Assembly (NCBI RefSeq): GCF_046054155.1
Contig: NZ_JBEQCT010000009.1
Location: forward strand, 124,001 to 188,000
Direction of reading: 5' to 3'
Length of the DNA stretch: 64,000 nucleotides
Source: Celerinatantimonas yamalensis
Lineage (GTDB): Bacteria; Pseudomonadota; Gammaproteobacteria; Enterobacterales; Celerinatantimonadaceae
Part shown: positions 54,339 through 63,659 of the stretch, piece by piece
Position numbering within the stretch: position 1 is the stretch's first letter
Layout: each line of letters begins with the position of its first letter
The notes under the pieces: generated by a model
The model's input: the letters and a program-made list of their open reading frames with translations, nothing else
What the model was told of the DNA's origin: nothing
The model's database searches: none
Made by a program: the position numbers and the translations under genes

Positions 54339-54595
54339 ATCATTACATATTCATCACGTCGATGATTCAGATGTGATACTCAAAATTGATCTTTTTTCAT
54401 TCCAATATTGGGCTACTAAAGCTTACTGAGTCGAGCTCATGCTGCATGATACAACTAAAATAATTGCCACATTCAACCATAAATGACTTAACTATCAACT
54501 GTACATATTTTTTATTCAAGTTATCTATGTAGATCATTGGTTGGTTCGTCATTTCATGCTAACTTGCTGCCAATCAAGCTAACGAGGAATGTAGC

Positions 54596-55165
54596 GTGTC
54601 AAAAGCAAATGAATTAAAAAAAGGCTCAGCCGTACGACTCAAAGATAAAGTATTACTGGTCAAAGATATCGATGTCTCAAGCCCTAGTGCTCGCGGTGCA
54701 TCAACACTTTATAAAGTACGATTTACCGATCTGGCCACTGGCCTAAAAGTTGAAGAACGCTTTAAAGGTGATGATCAACTGGAAGATGTCGACGTGAGTC
54801 GCCGACAAGTCAGTTTTTCTTACATTGATGGAGACGAATATGTCTTCATGGATAACGAAGACTTTAGTCAATATCTATTCAACCATGAGAGCATTCGTGA
54901 TGAATTGCTCTTCATTACAGAACAGACCCATGGGTTACAGATTCTAACTGTCGATGGCAAGGGCGTGGGTATAGAATTACCCGCATCAGTAGAACTTGTT
55001 ATCGAAGAAACCACCCCATCGATCAAAGGTGCTTCAGCGAGTGCTCGAACCAAACCTGCTCATTTTGCGACGGGTTTAGTGGTCCAAGTTCCAGAATATA
55101 TTGCCAGCGGGGAGAAAGTCCGTATCAATACTGCAGAGCGTAAATTTATGAGTCGTGCCGATTAA
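54596..55165 (+). CDS. yeiP: Elongation factor P-like protein EfpL (YeiP)
   Basis: An EF-P paralogue of 189 residues (E. coli YeiP 190) that helps ribosomes through proline and related stall motifs. It starts with GTG after GAGGAATG. The KOW-like domain 1 has LLVKDIDVSSPSARGASTLYKVRF, with the Arg-containing loop typical of EfpL in place of the modified Lys of EF-P, then LKVEERFKGDD and the OB domains with IKGASASARTKPA and VQVPEYIASGEKVRI. It is monocistronic. A classic efp is not in this window. Confidence 0.94.
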   Translation: MSKANELKKGSAVRLKDKVLLVKDIDVSSPSARGASTLYKVRFTDLATGLKVEERFKGDDQLEDVDVSRRQVSFSYIDGDEYVFMDNEDFSQYLFNHESIRDELLFITEQTHGLQILTVDGKGVGIELPASVELVIEETTPSIKGASASARTKPAHFATGLVVQVPEYIASGEKVRINTAERKFMSRAD

Positions 55166-57000
55166 TATTATTTATTCATGGGGAGGCACCCCCATTGACG
55201 CTCAGAGCGCGTACATACTTTATAATCCAAAGATACCCGCGCTCTGTCGTCATCACTCCAGGCCGCTTTTTTTCAATTTTACTTTTTGGCTGGGCGCCAC
55301 AATCATACTGTTTCAGCCGCCTCATCACAAATCGTCTGAACAACGTAATATTCTCAACCAATCCATTTAATGTAATCTCGAGTTATCTTATTTAAAAACA
55401 AGCTCTAATATAAGTGCTGACTGTTCCCTATTCAACCATATTGACGGATATATTGGTTCAATATTGTATATGGGTGACATGAAACTGATGTCCTACGAGA
55501 TGTCTACGATGCCTTTTTCCCCAACACAGGATGCTTTTTTTCGGCAATAACACTCGGGATAGTTGGTCATTTTCTGCTCGGTCATCAGGACGTCTTGCCT
55601 TTAACGGAAAGGTGTAGCGTTTTTCCTTGCGCCCGTGATGATACGGTTGACTTCAGTAACTGGTTTGGCTTTCCTGCATCAAACACTGTTTGAGATTACA
55701 CCCGAACAGCTTCAAACAACTCTGGTTAATTCTTCTGTATACGACAACAGGCGCCTGCTTCTCTGCGATTTTCTCGAGTGTTTCACATTGGCAATAGGGC
55801 GGATAACACGGCCCTTCACATTCAAAATATCCGACATCAGTCTGACGGCGTTCATTTCGCTATTTTAGGTTTCAGCTAGCGTTCAACTCAGAACAAAACC
55901 GCGGTCTGTATTATCAGCAGTAACCAGCGACTGGAACATGCGCTAAAAGCGCATTATGGTATAACCGCGCAACACTTTTCATCGAAAGCAATGATGGGGT
56001 TTAACTGGCTTTCTCTTCGATCATTTAGCCATAAAGCTAGCACTTCAAGTAAAAATCCACGACAACACAACAAATCGTCATATCAGGGCAATCGTATAGC
56101 AATGGGGATACCGTGTTTAAACGCGTGATATCGTCGACTCCAGCTTGTGCTCACCAAACGTATCGATGTTCTGCCCGCCTTCTCATTCAGAAGTGATCGT
56201 ACGCATAACGAGAAAGATAATATCGATGAAATGATACTTTTGATTGATGCGAAAACGAGTGTCTTTGATGGCTGTTAGATGCTCTAATAAGTTCAATTTT
56301 ATATATCTTGAGCTAATTTGGACTTATTCGATTATTGTTGCAAACAACGTGCGATCCCCCCCCCTCATTGACGCCCTTCCTGCTAGAAAATTATACGATG
56401 TAGCGAGTGCTCTATTGCATTTGTCATCTCATGACCATGAATTTGTACAAAAAATCATTCACACCAATGCAACCTACGACATTTATATGTTAATTGCACC
56501 ATAACAGGACATATAAATATGGAGGCAATCAAACACAAGTTATCATGAGATATGAAACATAATTATACATTAATAAAAACACGATCATTTTATAGTTAAT
56601 CCGAGATGAACATAGCATTCATATAAAATATGGATACGATAACCAGATATTCATTCAAATTTTAAATTTAGCTCATTAATTTTTGAAATAATTACCTACT
56701 ATAAATTTGCATGTTACATCTATATATAAAGAGTAAAAGACCCTATTTTTGAGAGATACAATGTGTCATACATCAAAAATAATATTGCTTATAACGTATT
56801 AACTAAATAGATTTAAAATTTTTGATATACATCAAATTAAAAATAATGAATAAAAATCAATAATTTATATTTATTCATAAAAGTTCATTTTTTTTATTGA
56901 AAAAAAACAATCACAGTGATACTTTTTTAAAGACTGTTTATGACAGTAAAAATTTAAAATGGATTATTTACTTTTTACTTACTTATAAGTGTATATAACT
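55166..57000. other. 1.8 kb stretch without an intact gene
   Basis: Only short, mutually inconsistent frames are present (for example 55635-55868 and 56244-56504), with many stops in all six frames. Composition changes from mixed to very AT-rich after 56500, where the porin promoter must lie. Near the start, CAGAGCGCG (55203-55211) and CGCGCTCTG (55238-55246) form a 9-bp inverted repeat around a TATAAT. The middle (about 55550-56220) has patches that look formerly coding, but I cannot identify a family. It probably contains decayed genes. Confidence 0.5.
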
Positions 57001-58035
57001 ATGAAAAAAACTATTCTCGCTCTGACTATTCCAGCCATGTTAGCGGTTTCAGCATACGCAACTGCAGCCAATGTATATAAAACTGATTCACAAACTTTAG
57101 ATATCTTCGGTCGTTCTAAATTCACTTTGGATAATAACGACAATACTCAAGCAGGCTATAGCGCTCGTTTAGGCGTAAAAGGCACTACCAAAGTTAATGA
57201 TAATTTAACCGCTTTCGGCCACGTAAGCTGGGAAATGCAAGCTAAACGTGACTCATTATCTTCAAACAAGAGCGGTGGTGATGACATCAAATCACGTTAT
57301 GTGTTCGTTGGTTTTGATGGACATAGCTACGGTAAAATTGAATTGGGTCAAAACGATGCTCCATTCTATACCTCTTTAACCAGCATCACCGATATCTTCG
57401 ATAATGGTATGGAGTCAAGTGTTGGTACTTATGGTTACAACTTTGCGCCAAACGAAGCGGTTTACACCAATACTGTCGGTCCTTTGACCATTCAAACTTC
57501 GTATCAGTTTGATACTGTTGAAGGTGGTTCAAGCAGCGCTGGTAGCGTTCTTGATTCATTTGGTGCAGGCCTGACAGCTGCAAACTTTAAAGACCAAACT
57601 AGTGCATATAGCATGGCAGGTGTTTATGACACAGGTATCGGCTTGAATGTTCATGCAGGTCTCGCTCATCAAAACTTTGCTGGCAATGCACAGAAAAACA
57701 ACTACGGTTTAGGTTTAGATTATACATTGAACAACCTGTATTTGGCTGCTTTGTACACTCATAACAAAGAAGATGATGGTTCAAACACGGCTAACCGTAA
57801 TGGTTACGAAGTTGCAGCTTCTTACAAATTAGACAAATTGTCTTTGCGTACTGGTTATGCACTGGGTAAACAAACTAGTGATGTGACTGGTAATGACACG
57901 ACTTATGCGAAAGCGTTCAAACTGGGTGCAACTTACCACTTTACTAGTAATGTCTATGTAACTGCTGAATGGTTGAACAACCCTGTTGGCGGAAATCCAA
58001 ACGATTTCTCTGGCGCCGTTGCATACTACTTCTAA
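57001..58035 (+). CDS. General porin (OmpC/OmpU-like)
   Basis: A 344-residue trimeric outer-membrane porin of the Gram-negative porin family. The signal peptide (MKKTILALTIPAMLAVSAYATA-AN) sets the start at 57001; an in-frame start at 56989 precedes it. The mature barrel begins VYKTDSQTLDIFGRSKFTL, has YSARLGVKGTTKVNDNLTAFGHVSWE, loop-3 region SSVGTYGYNFAPNEAVYTN and ends AVAYYF with the terminal Phe needed by the Bam machinery. Codon use is notably biased toward highly expressed codons. A long AT-rich leader precedes it, suiting OmpR-type or small-RNA control. Confidence 0.92.
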   Translation: MKKTILALTIPAMLAVSAYATAANVYKTDSQTLDIFGRSKFTLDNNDNTQAGYSARLGVKGTTKVNDNLTAFGHVSWEMQAKRDSLSSNKSGGDDIKSRYVFVGFDGHSYGKIELGQNDAPFYTSLTSITDIFDNGMESSVGTYGYNFAPNEAVYTNTVGPLTIQTSYQFDTVEGGSSSAGSVLDSFGAGLTAANFKDQTSAYSMAGVYDTGIGLNVHAGLAHQNFAGNAQKNNYGLGLDYTLNNLYLAALYTHNKEDDGSNTANRNGYEVAASYKLDKLSLRTGYALGKQTSDVTGNDTTYAKAFKLGATYHFTSNVYVTAEWLNNPVGGNPNDFSGAVAYYF

Positions 58036-58072
58036 TTTGATTTAGACGTAAAACATAATCCTATAAGTGCCA

Positions 58073-58098
58073 AATGCCAGTTGTCCGCTGGCATTTTT
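58073..58098 (+). terminator. Terminator of the porin gene
   Basis: AATGCCAG and CTGGCATT form an 8-bp stem with a 7-base loop followed by TTTT, 37 bases after the stop codon. Confidence 0.88.
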
Positions 58099-58120
58099 TA
58101 TACTTAAGATTTAAGGGTAT

Positions 58121-58152
58121 AAAAAAAACCGAACTTAGTTCGGTTTTTTTTA
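58121..58152. terminator. Bidirectional terminator between porin and ilvH
   Basis: ACCGAACT and AGTTCGGT pair perfectly around a single-base loop region, flanked by eight A on the left and eight T on the right. It is a symmetric terminator for both strands and ends ilvIH. Confidence 0.9.
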
Positions 58153-58161
58153 TATATAGGA

Positions 58162-58656
58162 TCAATTGTGCAGCATTTTATCCCCGCGACTAATGCCACA
58201 GATACCACTTCGCACCACTTCAAGCACTTCGGTCATTTCACTTAAAGTGCGCACACACGCATCAATTTTGGCGCCATCACCGGTAATTTGTAGGACGTAC
58301 TCATTCGCAGTGACATCAACAATTTGCCCGCGGAAGATATCACTTAAACGCATCACCTCCGCTCGCATCGCCCCTTGCGTGCGCACTTTAATCAGTGCAA
58401 TTTCTCGCTCAACAAAGGCGGCATCGGTGAGCTCAGAAACTTTCAACACATCCACCAGCTTATGCAATTGCTTGGTGATCTGTTCAATCATTCGCTCATC
58501 ACCCGAAGTCGTAATGGTCATCCGTGATAAGGTGGAATCATCGGTTGCGGCAACAGTGAGCGAATCGATGTTATACCCTCGCTGAGAAAATAATCCAACG
58601 ACGCGAGATAATGAGCCCGCTTCATTTTCAATTAAAATCGATATAATTCGTCGCAT
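58162..58656 (-). CDS. ilvH: Acetolactate synthase III small (regulatory) subunit
   Basis: IlvH binds valine and confers feedback control on IlvI. The 164 residues (E. coli 163) hold two ACT domains: ISILIENEAGSLSRVVGLFSQRGYNIDSLTV at the N-terminus and a second at about 78-160 with VTANEYVLQITGDGAKIDA. It shares one base with the ilvI stop. The gene ends just before the symmetric terminator. Confidence 0.96.
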   Translation of the reverse strand: MRRIISILIENEAGSLSRVVGLFSQRGYNIDSLTVAATDDSTLSRMTITTSGDERMIEQITKQLHKLVDVLKVSELTDAAFVEREIALIKVRTQGAMRAEVMRLSDIFRGQIVDVTANEYVLQITGDGAKIDACVRTLSEMTEVLEVVRSGICGISRGDKMLHN

Positions 58657-60371
58657 CAGGTTCTCTCCGTTTTACTCAACCACATATCTTGCATTGATCC
58701 AGTTTTAATCTGCATGGGATAAACATGCTCTTCTGGATCAACTAATATATCCATAAAAACTACTTTCCCTTGTTGCGCAAATGCCCAGTCAAATGCATCA
58801 CCCAATTGATTCGGCTCGCTGACTTGAATACCGACATGTCCATAGGCCTGCGCGAGTTTCACAAAATCAGGAACAGATTCCATATACGACTGCGATTGCC
58901 GCCCACCATAGAACATTTTTTGCCACTGTTTCACCATGCCCAAAGAGCGGTTATTGAGCGAGACGATCACAACTGGAATATGGTATTGCATACAAGTAGA
59001 AAGCTCTTGAATGTTCATCTGAATAGAGCCATCACCGGTCACACACACCACGACTTCATCAGGATGAGCTAATTTCACGCCCATCGCTGCGGGTAGACCA
59101 AACCCCATGGTCCCTAAACCACCAGAGTTAATCCATCGCCGAGGCTGCTTAAAGGGGTAATAGAGTGCTGTAAACATCTGGTGCTGGCCAACATCAGAGG
59201 CGACATACGCATTACCGTGTGTCGCTCGATAAAGGGCTTCAATCACCTGTTGAGGTTTGATGATCGTTTCACTCTTGGCGTAGGATAAACAATGTCGCTC
59301 TTTCCAAGTAGATATCTGTGCCCACCAATCGTTCAAGCGAGTTTTCTCAGGCAGTTCTTTCTCAGCTAAGAGCTGTTGCATCTGCTCAAGTACAGCATCC
59401 ACAGTGCCAACAATTGGAATATCGGCTGCAATCGTTTTGGAAATCGACGTGGGATCAATATCAATATGAACAACGCACGCATCTGGACAAAACTTCGCGA
59501 CGTTATTGGTCACGCGATCATCAAAGCGAGCCCCTACAGCAAAAATCAGATCGCTATGGTGCATGGCTTGATTCGCTTCATAGGTACCATGCATCCCCAG
59601 CATGCCTAGAAATTGTTGATCATCGCCAGCGAACGCCCCAAGGCCCATCAAGGTTGATGTGACAGGCAAATTGAGTTGATGAGCCATTTGTCTAACTGCC
59701 TCAGAAGCATTAGCGATAATTGCGCCGCCCCCAATATACATCACAGGCCGTTTGGCACTAATGATCGCTTTGAGCGCTTTTCTAACCTGCCCTTTATGCC
59801 CCTTCACAGTGGGATTATAAGAGCGCAAACTCACTGACTCTGGATACTGATACGGAAATTTAAGCTGCGGGTTTTGAATATCTTTCGGTAGATCAACAAC
59901 GACAGGCCCCGGACGACCACTCGCGGCAATGTAATAAGCTTTTTTAATAATCGTTGGGATATCTTCCGGGTGTTTCACCAAAAAACTGTGTTTAACAACA
60001 GGACGGGAGACCCCTACCATGTCCGTTTCCTGAAACGCGTCATCGCCAATTAAAGAAGTGGCTACTTGTCCGGACAAGATAACCAGTGGAATTGAATCCA
60101 TATAAGCAGTCGCAATTCCGGTAATCGTATTGGTGGCCCCAGGGCCTGAGGTGACCAAAACTGTGCCGACCTCGCCAGTTGAACGCGCATAGCCATCAGC
60201 CATATGCACGGCAGCTTGTTCATGTCGAACCAGAATATGCTCAATATCTGAGTTATCAAACAGTGCATCATAAATATCAAGGACAGAACCGCCAGGGTAA
60301 CCAAATATATGTTTAACCCCTTGATCCTGTAAGGATCGGACGACCATCTCGGCGCCAGATAACTTCTCCAT
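58656..60371 (-). CDS. ilvI: Acetolactate synthase III large (catalytic) subunit
   Basis: IlvI condenses pyruvate to acetolactate (or acetohydroxybutyrate) using thiamine diphosphate, the first step to branched amino acids. The 571 residues (E. coli 574) have the catalytic Glu in LVRHEQAAVHMADGYAR, the FAD site GMLGMHGTYEAN and the ThDP/Mg motif VTGDGSIQMNIQELSTC ending NN. It heads ilvIH and is divergent from leuL-leuA. In E. coli ilvIH is activated by Lrp; such sites may lie in the AT-rich 280-base gap upstream but cannot be assigned by eye. Confidence 0.96.
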   Translation of the reverse strand: MEKLSGAEMVVRSLQDQGVKHIFGYPGGSVLDIYDALFDNSDIEHILVRHEQAAVHMADGYARSTGEVGTVLVTSGPGATNTITGIATAYMDSIPLVILSGQVATSLIGDDAFQETDMVGVSRPVVKHSFLVKHPEDIPTIIKKAYYIAASGRPGPVVVDLPKDIQNPQLKFPYQYPESVSLRSYNPTVKGHKGQVRKALKAIISAKRPVMYIGGGAIIANASEAVRQMAHQLNLPVTSTLMGLGAFAGDDQQFLGMLGMHGTYEANQAMHHSDLIFAVGARFDDRVTNNVAKFCPDACVVHIDIDPTSISKTIAADIPIVGTVDAVLEQMQQLLAEKELPEKTRLNDWWAQISTWKERHCLSYAKSETIIKPQQVIEALYRATHGNAYVASDVGQHQMFTALYYPFKQPRRWINSGGLGTMGFGLPAAMGVKLAHPDEVVVCVTGDGSIQMNIQELSTCMQYHIPVVIVSLNNRSLGMVKQWQKMFYGGRQSQSYMESVPDFVKLAQAYGHVGIQVSEPNQLGDAFDWAFAQQGKVVFMDILVDPEEHVYPMQIKTGSMQDMWLSKTERT

Positions 60372-60652
60372 GCCAGCCTCCAGGCTCTCATTGTTGTTCT
60401 ATTATATCAGCCCACAATCGTGGGTATGGTGGCAGCTAACCTTACCATGTTACGACATGATAGCGAATAAGTTTACATACCGACAGGTTAGAAACATCAA
60501 CTTTTAATCAAAAACAGCAAAATAACTCCAATATATGACTAGGTTTGGATTTTTTATTTCTAATTTATTTTATTTGTTGGAATATTTTTAAATCGTAGTA
60601 TACTCATATTGTTCCGCTTAATTATTGGACACTTCTCAACGAGTAAGGCGAT

Positions 60653-60733
60653 ATGATGCAATTGATTTGGACCACACAACAGATGCTCAGACTACTTCTA
60701 ACAGGCTTAATGCCTGCGGGTCTGGCTGTCTAA
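60653..60733 (+). CDS. leuL: leu operon leader peptide
   Basis: A 26-residue leader preceded by AAGG and starting with tandem ATG. It has seven leucine codons, four of them clustered (CTC, CTA, CTT, CTA at codons 12-16, within QMLRLLLTG), so its translation senses charged tRNA-Leu. The attenuator hairpin follows at 60756. GCGGGT at 60716-60721, inside the leader, is complementary to the left arm of the terminator and can form the antiterminator when a ribosome stalls at the leucine codons. Leader, antiterminator and terminator give a complete leucine attenuation switch. Confidence 0.88.
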   Translation: MMQLIWTTQQMLRLLLTGLMPAGLAV

Positions 60734-60755
60734 CTGTTCAATCAGTTACATCGAC

Positions 60756-60783
60756 AACCCGCTTCATTCAGGCGGGTTTTTTT
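60756..60783 (+). terminator. leu attenuator terminator
   Basis: AACCCGC and GCGGGTT pair around a 9-base loop and are followed by TTTTT. It lies 23 bases after leuL and 44 bases before leuA. Confidence 0.9.
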
Positions 60784-60826
60784 ATGCTTTAAATAATATT
60801 AATTCGACAATCGAAAGGATTTTCCC

Positions 60827-62410
60827 ATGACAGACCAGGTAATGATCTTTGACACGACTCTTCGCGATGGTGAACAGGCGTTAGCCGCGAGTCTCACTGT
60901 AAATGAAAAATTACAAATCGCCCTGGCTCTGGAAAAGCTAGGCGTTGATATTATGGAGGTTGGCTTCCCGGTTTCATCACCCGGTGACTTTGAATCCGTT
61001 CGTACCATTGCCAGTCATATAAAAGACAGCCGAGTCTGTGCGTTATCTCGGGCATTACCGGGTGATATTGATGCGGCAGGCCAAGCACTAAATATAGCGG
61101 AAGCCTTTCGCATCCATACTTTTATCTCTACCTCGGATGTGCACGTACAAAGTAAATTACGGCGAAGTTTTGATGATGTGTTAGAGATGGGAGTCAAGGC
61201 GGTCAAACATGCACGCCGCTACACCGATGATGTCGAGTTTTCGTGTGAAGATGCGGGTCGAACACCTATCGATAACCTCTGCCGGATGGTCGAGGCCGCC
61301 ATCAAAGCAGGGGCCACCACAGTTAATATTCCTGATACGGTGGGCTATACCCTTCCCTCGGAATTTGGTGGGATTATCCAGCAGCTGTTTAATCGCGTTC
61401 CTAATATTGATCAAGCTATTATCTCGGTTCATTGTCATGATGATTTAGGAATGTCAGTGGCTAACTCATTGACAGCAGTTGCCTTTGGGGCCCGTCAGAT
61501 AGAATGCACTATCAATGGAATTGGCGAGCGCGCTGGTAATACCTCTCTAGAAGAGGTCGTCATGGCGCTGAAAACACGCAGTGAGCTGCTCAAGGCTCAT
61601 ACCCGTATCAATACCCAAGAGATCTATCGCACCAGTCAATTGGTCAGTCGATTGTGTAACATGCCCGTGCAATCAAACAAAGCGATTGTTGGCGCCAATG
61701 CCTTTTCACACTCATCAGGGATCCATCAAGATGGGATGCTGAAAAACCAAAACACTTATGAAATTATGACACCTGATAGCATTGGCTTACCCCAAAATAT
61801 CCTAAATTTAACTTCGCGTTCAGGTCGTCATGTGATTAAACATCGGATGAGTGAATTAGGCTACAGCGAAGATGACTATAACTTAAATGAGTTATATGAA
61901 AGTTTCTTGGAACTTGCTGATCGTAAAGGACAAGTATTTGATTATGATCTGGAAGCTTTATTATTTTTTAACAACCAGCGCCAAGATGCTGATTTCTTTG
62001 AATTGGATTATTTGGGCGTACAATCGGGCTCAGAAGTTGTTGCAACCGCCACAGTCAAATTGAAAGCGGGCGATAAGGTAATGACAGAAGCCGCAACGGG
62101 TAATGGCCCCATTGACGCAGCCTATCACTGCTTAAGCCGTATGACAGGCTATGATATCACGATTGACGATTACTCGATTAAAGCTGCCGGTGGTGGCCGT
62201 GGGGGAAATCAAAAAGCAGATATTAAAGATGCGCTGGGTAAAGCCGATATTGTAGCCAAGTATCAAGGGCGAACATTCCATGGCATGGGGCTGGCAACAG
62301 ATATTGTTCAAGCTTCAGCGAAAGCGTTCGTGCATGTGTTGAATAACATTCATCGAGCTGAAACGATTGCTAAAGAGAAAGAAAAACAGCGCGAGAGCAA
62401 AAGCGCTTAA
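60827..62410 (+). CDS. leuA: 2-isopropylmalate synthase
   Basis: LeuA condenses acetyl-CoA with 2-oxoisovalerate, the first committed step to leucine. The 527 residues (E. coli 523) begin with the catalytic barrel (FDTTLRDGEQALAASLT, metal ligands in SVHCHDDLGMSVANSL, then NGIGERAGNTSLEEV) and end with the leucine-binding regulatory domain (about 395-515; TGYDITIDDYSIKAAGGGRGG). GAAAGGA precedes the start. Control is by the leuL attenuator. leuB does not follow, so leuBCD must be elsewhere in the genome. Confidence 0.97.
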   Translation: MTDQVMIFDTTLRDGEQALAASLTVNEKLQIALALEKLGVDIMEVGFPVSSPGDFESVRTIASHIKDSRVCALSRALPGDIDAAGQALNIAEAFRIHTFISTSDVHVQSKLRRSFDDVLEMGVKAVKHARRYTDDVEFSCEDAGRTPIDNLCRMVEAAIKAGATTVNIPDTVGYTLPSEFGGIIQQLFNRVPNIDQAIISVHCHDDLGMSVANSLTAVAFGARQIECTINGIGERAGNTSLEEVVMALKTRSELLKAHTRINTQEIYRTSQLVSRLCNMPVQSNKAIVGANAFSHSSGIHQDGMLKNQNTYEIMTPDSIGLPQNILNLTSRSGRHVIKHRMSELGYSEDDYNLNELYESFLELADRKGQVFDYDLEALLFFNNQRQDADFFELDYLGVQSGSEVVATATVKLKAGDKVMTEAATGNGPIDAAYHCLSRMTGYDITIDDYSIKAAGGGRGGNQKADIKDALGKADIVAKYQGRTFHGMGLATDIVQASAKAFVHVLNNIHRAETIAKEKEKQRESKSA

Positions 62411-63359
62411 ATACATCATCAATGCAAGGCTGGGGCTGACCCTAGCCTTGCTATTCATGGTGCCTCAAACTTTCAGCAAACAGCTGGCATTTCAGCGCCA
62501 AGGACAAATGTTTCACATTACTTGGCAAGATCGACAACAACAACGCCAACAAATACAATTTACCTTACAGCAGTACCCTCATGATCTCACATATTTTTCC
62601 GCTTATAATCGAAAACAAGTCAACCAATATATTGCTCAAAATTTGCGGCAAATAGCCAACCAACAAGACCCTAAAAAGGCCCGAGTCACCGTGGGTGTCA
62701 GCTCAAACAGCGTACATTGGCAAATACAGACAAACGACCCACAACTGCAACAAACATTGCGCTCGCAGCTGCAACAACGCTCTGAGCAAAGCTACCTTAA
62801 TTATCTCGCAGATCATCGCTGGCGATTATTTGAAAGCCCATCGGGTCAGCAGGGCGTCATCCCTAATCATGCCTTAATAGCCAACCAAAGCGCCGCCTAT
62901 TTAAAATCTATTGCAGCATTTTTTTTCCCACCCAAAAGTCAAGCCAGTGATTTTCCACAACAGCTCAATGCGCTACTTGGATTTATCCAAAGCATCCCAT
63001 ATAACTCGTTGCAAAGTCGAGATGGCTATCGAGGGGCTGGGTTTATGACCCCCATTCAAGTGATTCGTAACAACATGGGAGACTGTGATAGTAAAACTAC
63101 TTTATTAGCAGCTATCTTATTGGCGGCAAGACCTAAGCTAAAAACAGCAATGGTCTATATGCCCGATCATGCTTTTTTGGCGATTAACTGGCCAGCTCAA
63201 GGCAATGAGCAAACCGCTCTTGTCGATCAAAAACCATGGGTAGTGGCCGACCCGACTGGGCCGGCGTTATTGGCGCTGGGGGAGGTCTCCGCACAAAGCC
63301 GCCATTATCTGCAAAGTCGCTACTATCGTGTACTCATCAACAAGGCTAACTCACCTTAG
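62367..63359 (+). CDS. Transglutaminase-like periplasmic protein
   Basis: A 330-residue protein with a transglutaminase-type cysteine-protease core. The start is uncertain: TTG at 62367, inside the leuA 3' end, is the only in-frame start before a signal-peptide-like segment (LGLTLALLFMVPQTFS). The catalytic triad is visible in the C-terminal half: Cys in NNMGDCDSKTTLLA (about 242), His in MPDHAFLAINW and Asp in VVADPTG. A Gln-rich central part (QQQRQQIQFTLQQ) precedes it. It could act on peptidoglycan or proteins; the substrate is unknown. It overlaps leuA by 44 bases, so it may be translated from the leuA message. Confidence 0.78.
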   Translation: MLKRKKNSARAKALKYIINARLGLTLALLFMVPQTFSKQLAFQRQGQMFHITWQDRQQQRQQIQFTLQQYPHDLTYFSAYNRKQVNQYIAQNLRQIANQQDPKKARVTVGVSSNSVHWQIQTNDPQLQQTLRSQLQQRSEQSYLNYLADHRWRLFESPSGQQGVIPNHALIANQSAAYLKSIAAFFFPPKSQASDFPQQLNALLGFIQSIPYNSLQSRDGYRGAGFMTPIQVIRNNMGDCDSKTTLLAAILLAARPKLKTAMVYMPDHAFLAINWPAQGNEQTALVDQKPWVVADPTGPALLALGEVSAQSRHYLQSRYYRVLINKANSP

Positions 63360-63639
63360 AAAACTCAATCCCAACAACAATCCCTTCATCATCCGGCTTA
63401 ACATGTACCACATGCCCTTCAGCTTGCAGCGCCAGTACACCAGGACGACCCGGTTTAAGCTCTAAAGTAACTTGATCGCCTAACTGTAGATCAGTTTCCT
63501 TAAACATCACTCCCATGCCAGTAGCACTGAGATCATGACAAATACCATGCAGCTCGATATTAGCAAAACGTACCTGTACAGGTGACTTAACTAACATTCG
63601 AATAAACGAGCGCTTTTCCATCTCTGCGTTGATCACCAT
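63346..63639 (-). CDS. PilZ-domain protein (c-di-GMP binding)
   Basis: A 97-residue single-domain PilZ protein. The c-di-GMP motifs are present: an RxxxR-type arginine pair in EKRSFIRMLVKSPV and DLSATGMGV (DxSxxG) about 20 residues later. Length is that of a stand-alone PilZ domain. AGGGAGAGA precedes the ATG. It lies 20 bases downstream of the PhoH-family gene and ends 14 bases inside the convergent transglutaminase-like gene. It probably acts as a c-di-GMP effector or adaptor, partner unknown. Confidence 0.88.
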   Translation of the reverse strand: MVINAEMEKRSFIRMLVKSPVQVRFANIELHGICHDLSATGMGVMFKETDLQLGDQVTLELKPGRPGVLALQAEGHVVHVKPDDEGIVVGIEFSKVS

Positions 63640-63659
63640 TCTCTCTCCCTGGTTTAAGG

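Noticed and set aside
55635..55868. 77-codon frame in the gene-poor stretch, first considered part of a regulator or transposase pseudogene
   Set aside because: No family motif could be identified in this or the neighbouring frames, so no function is claimed.
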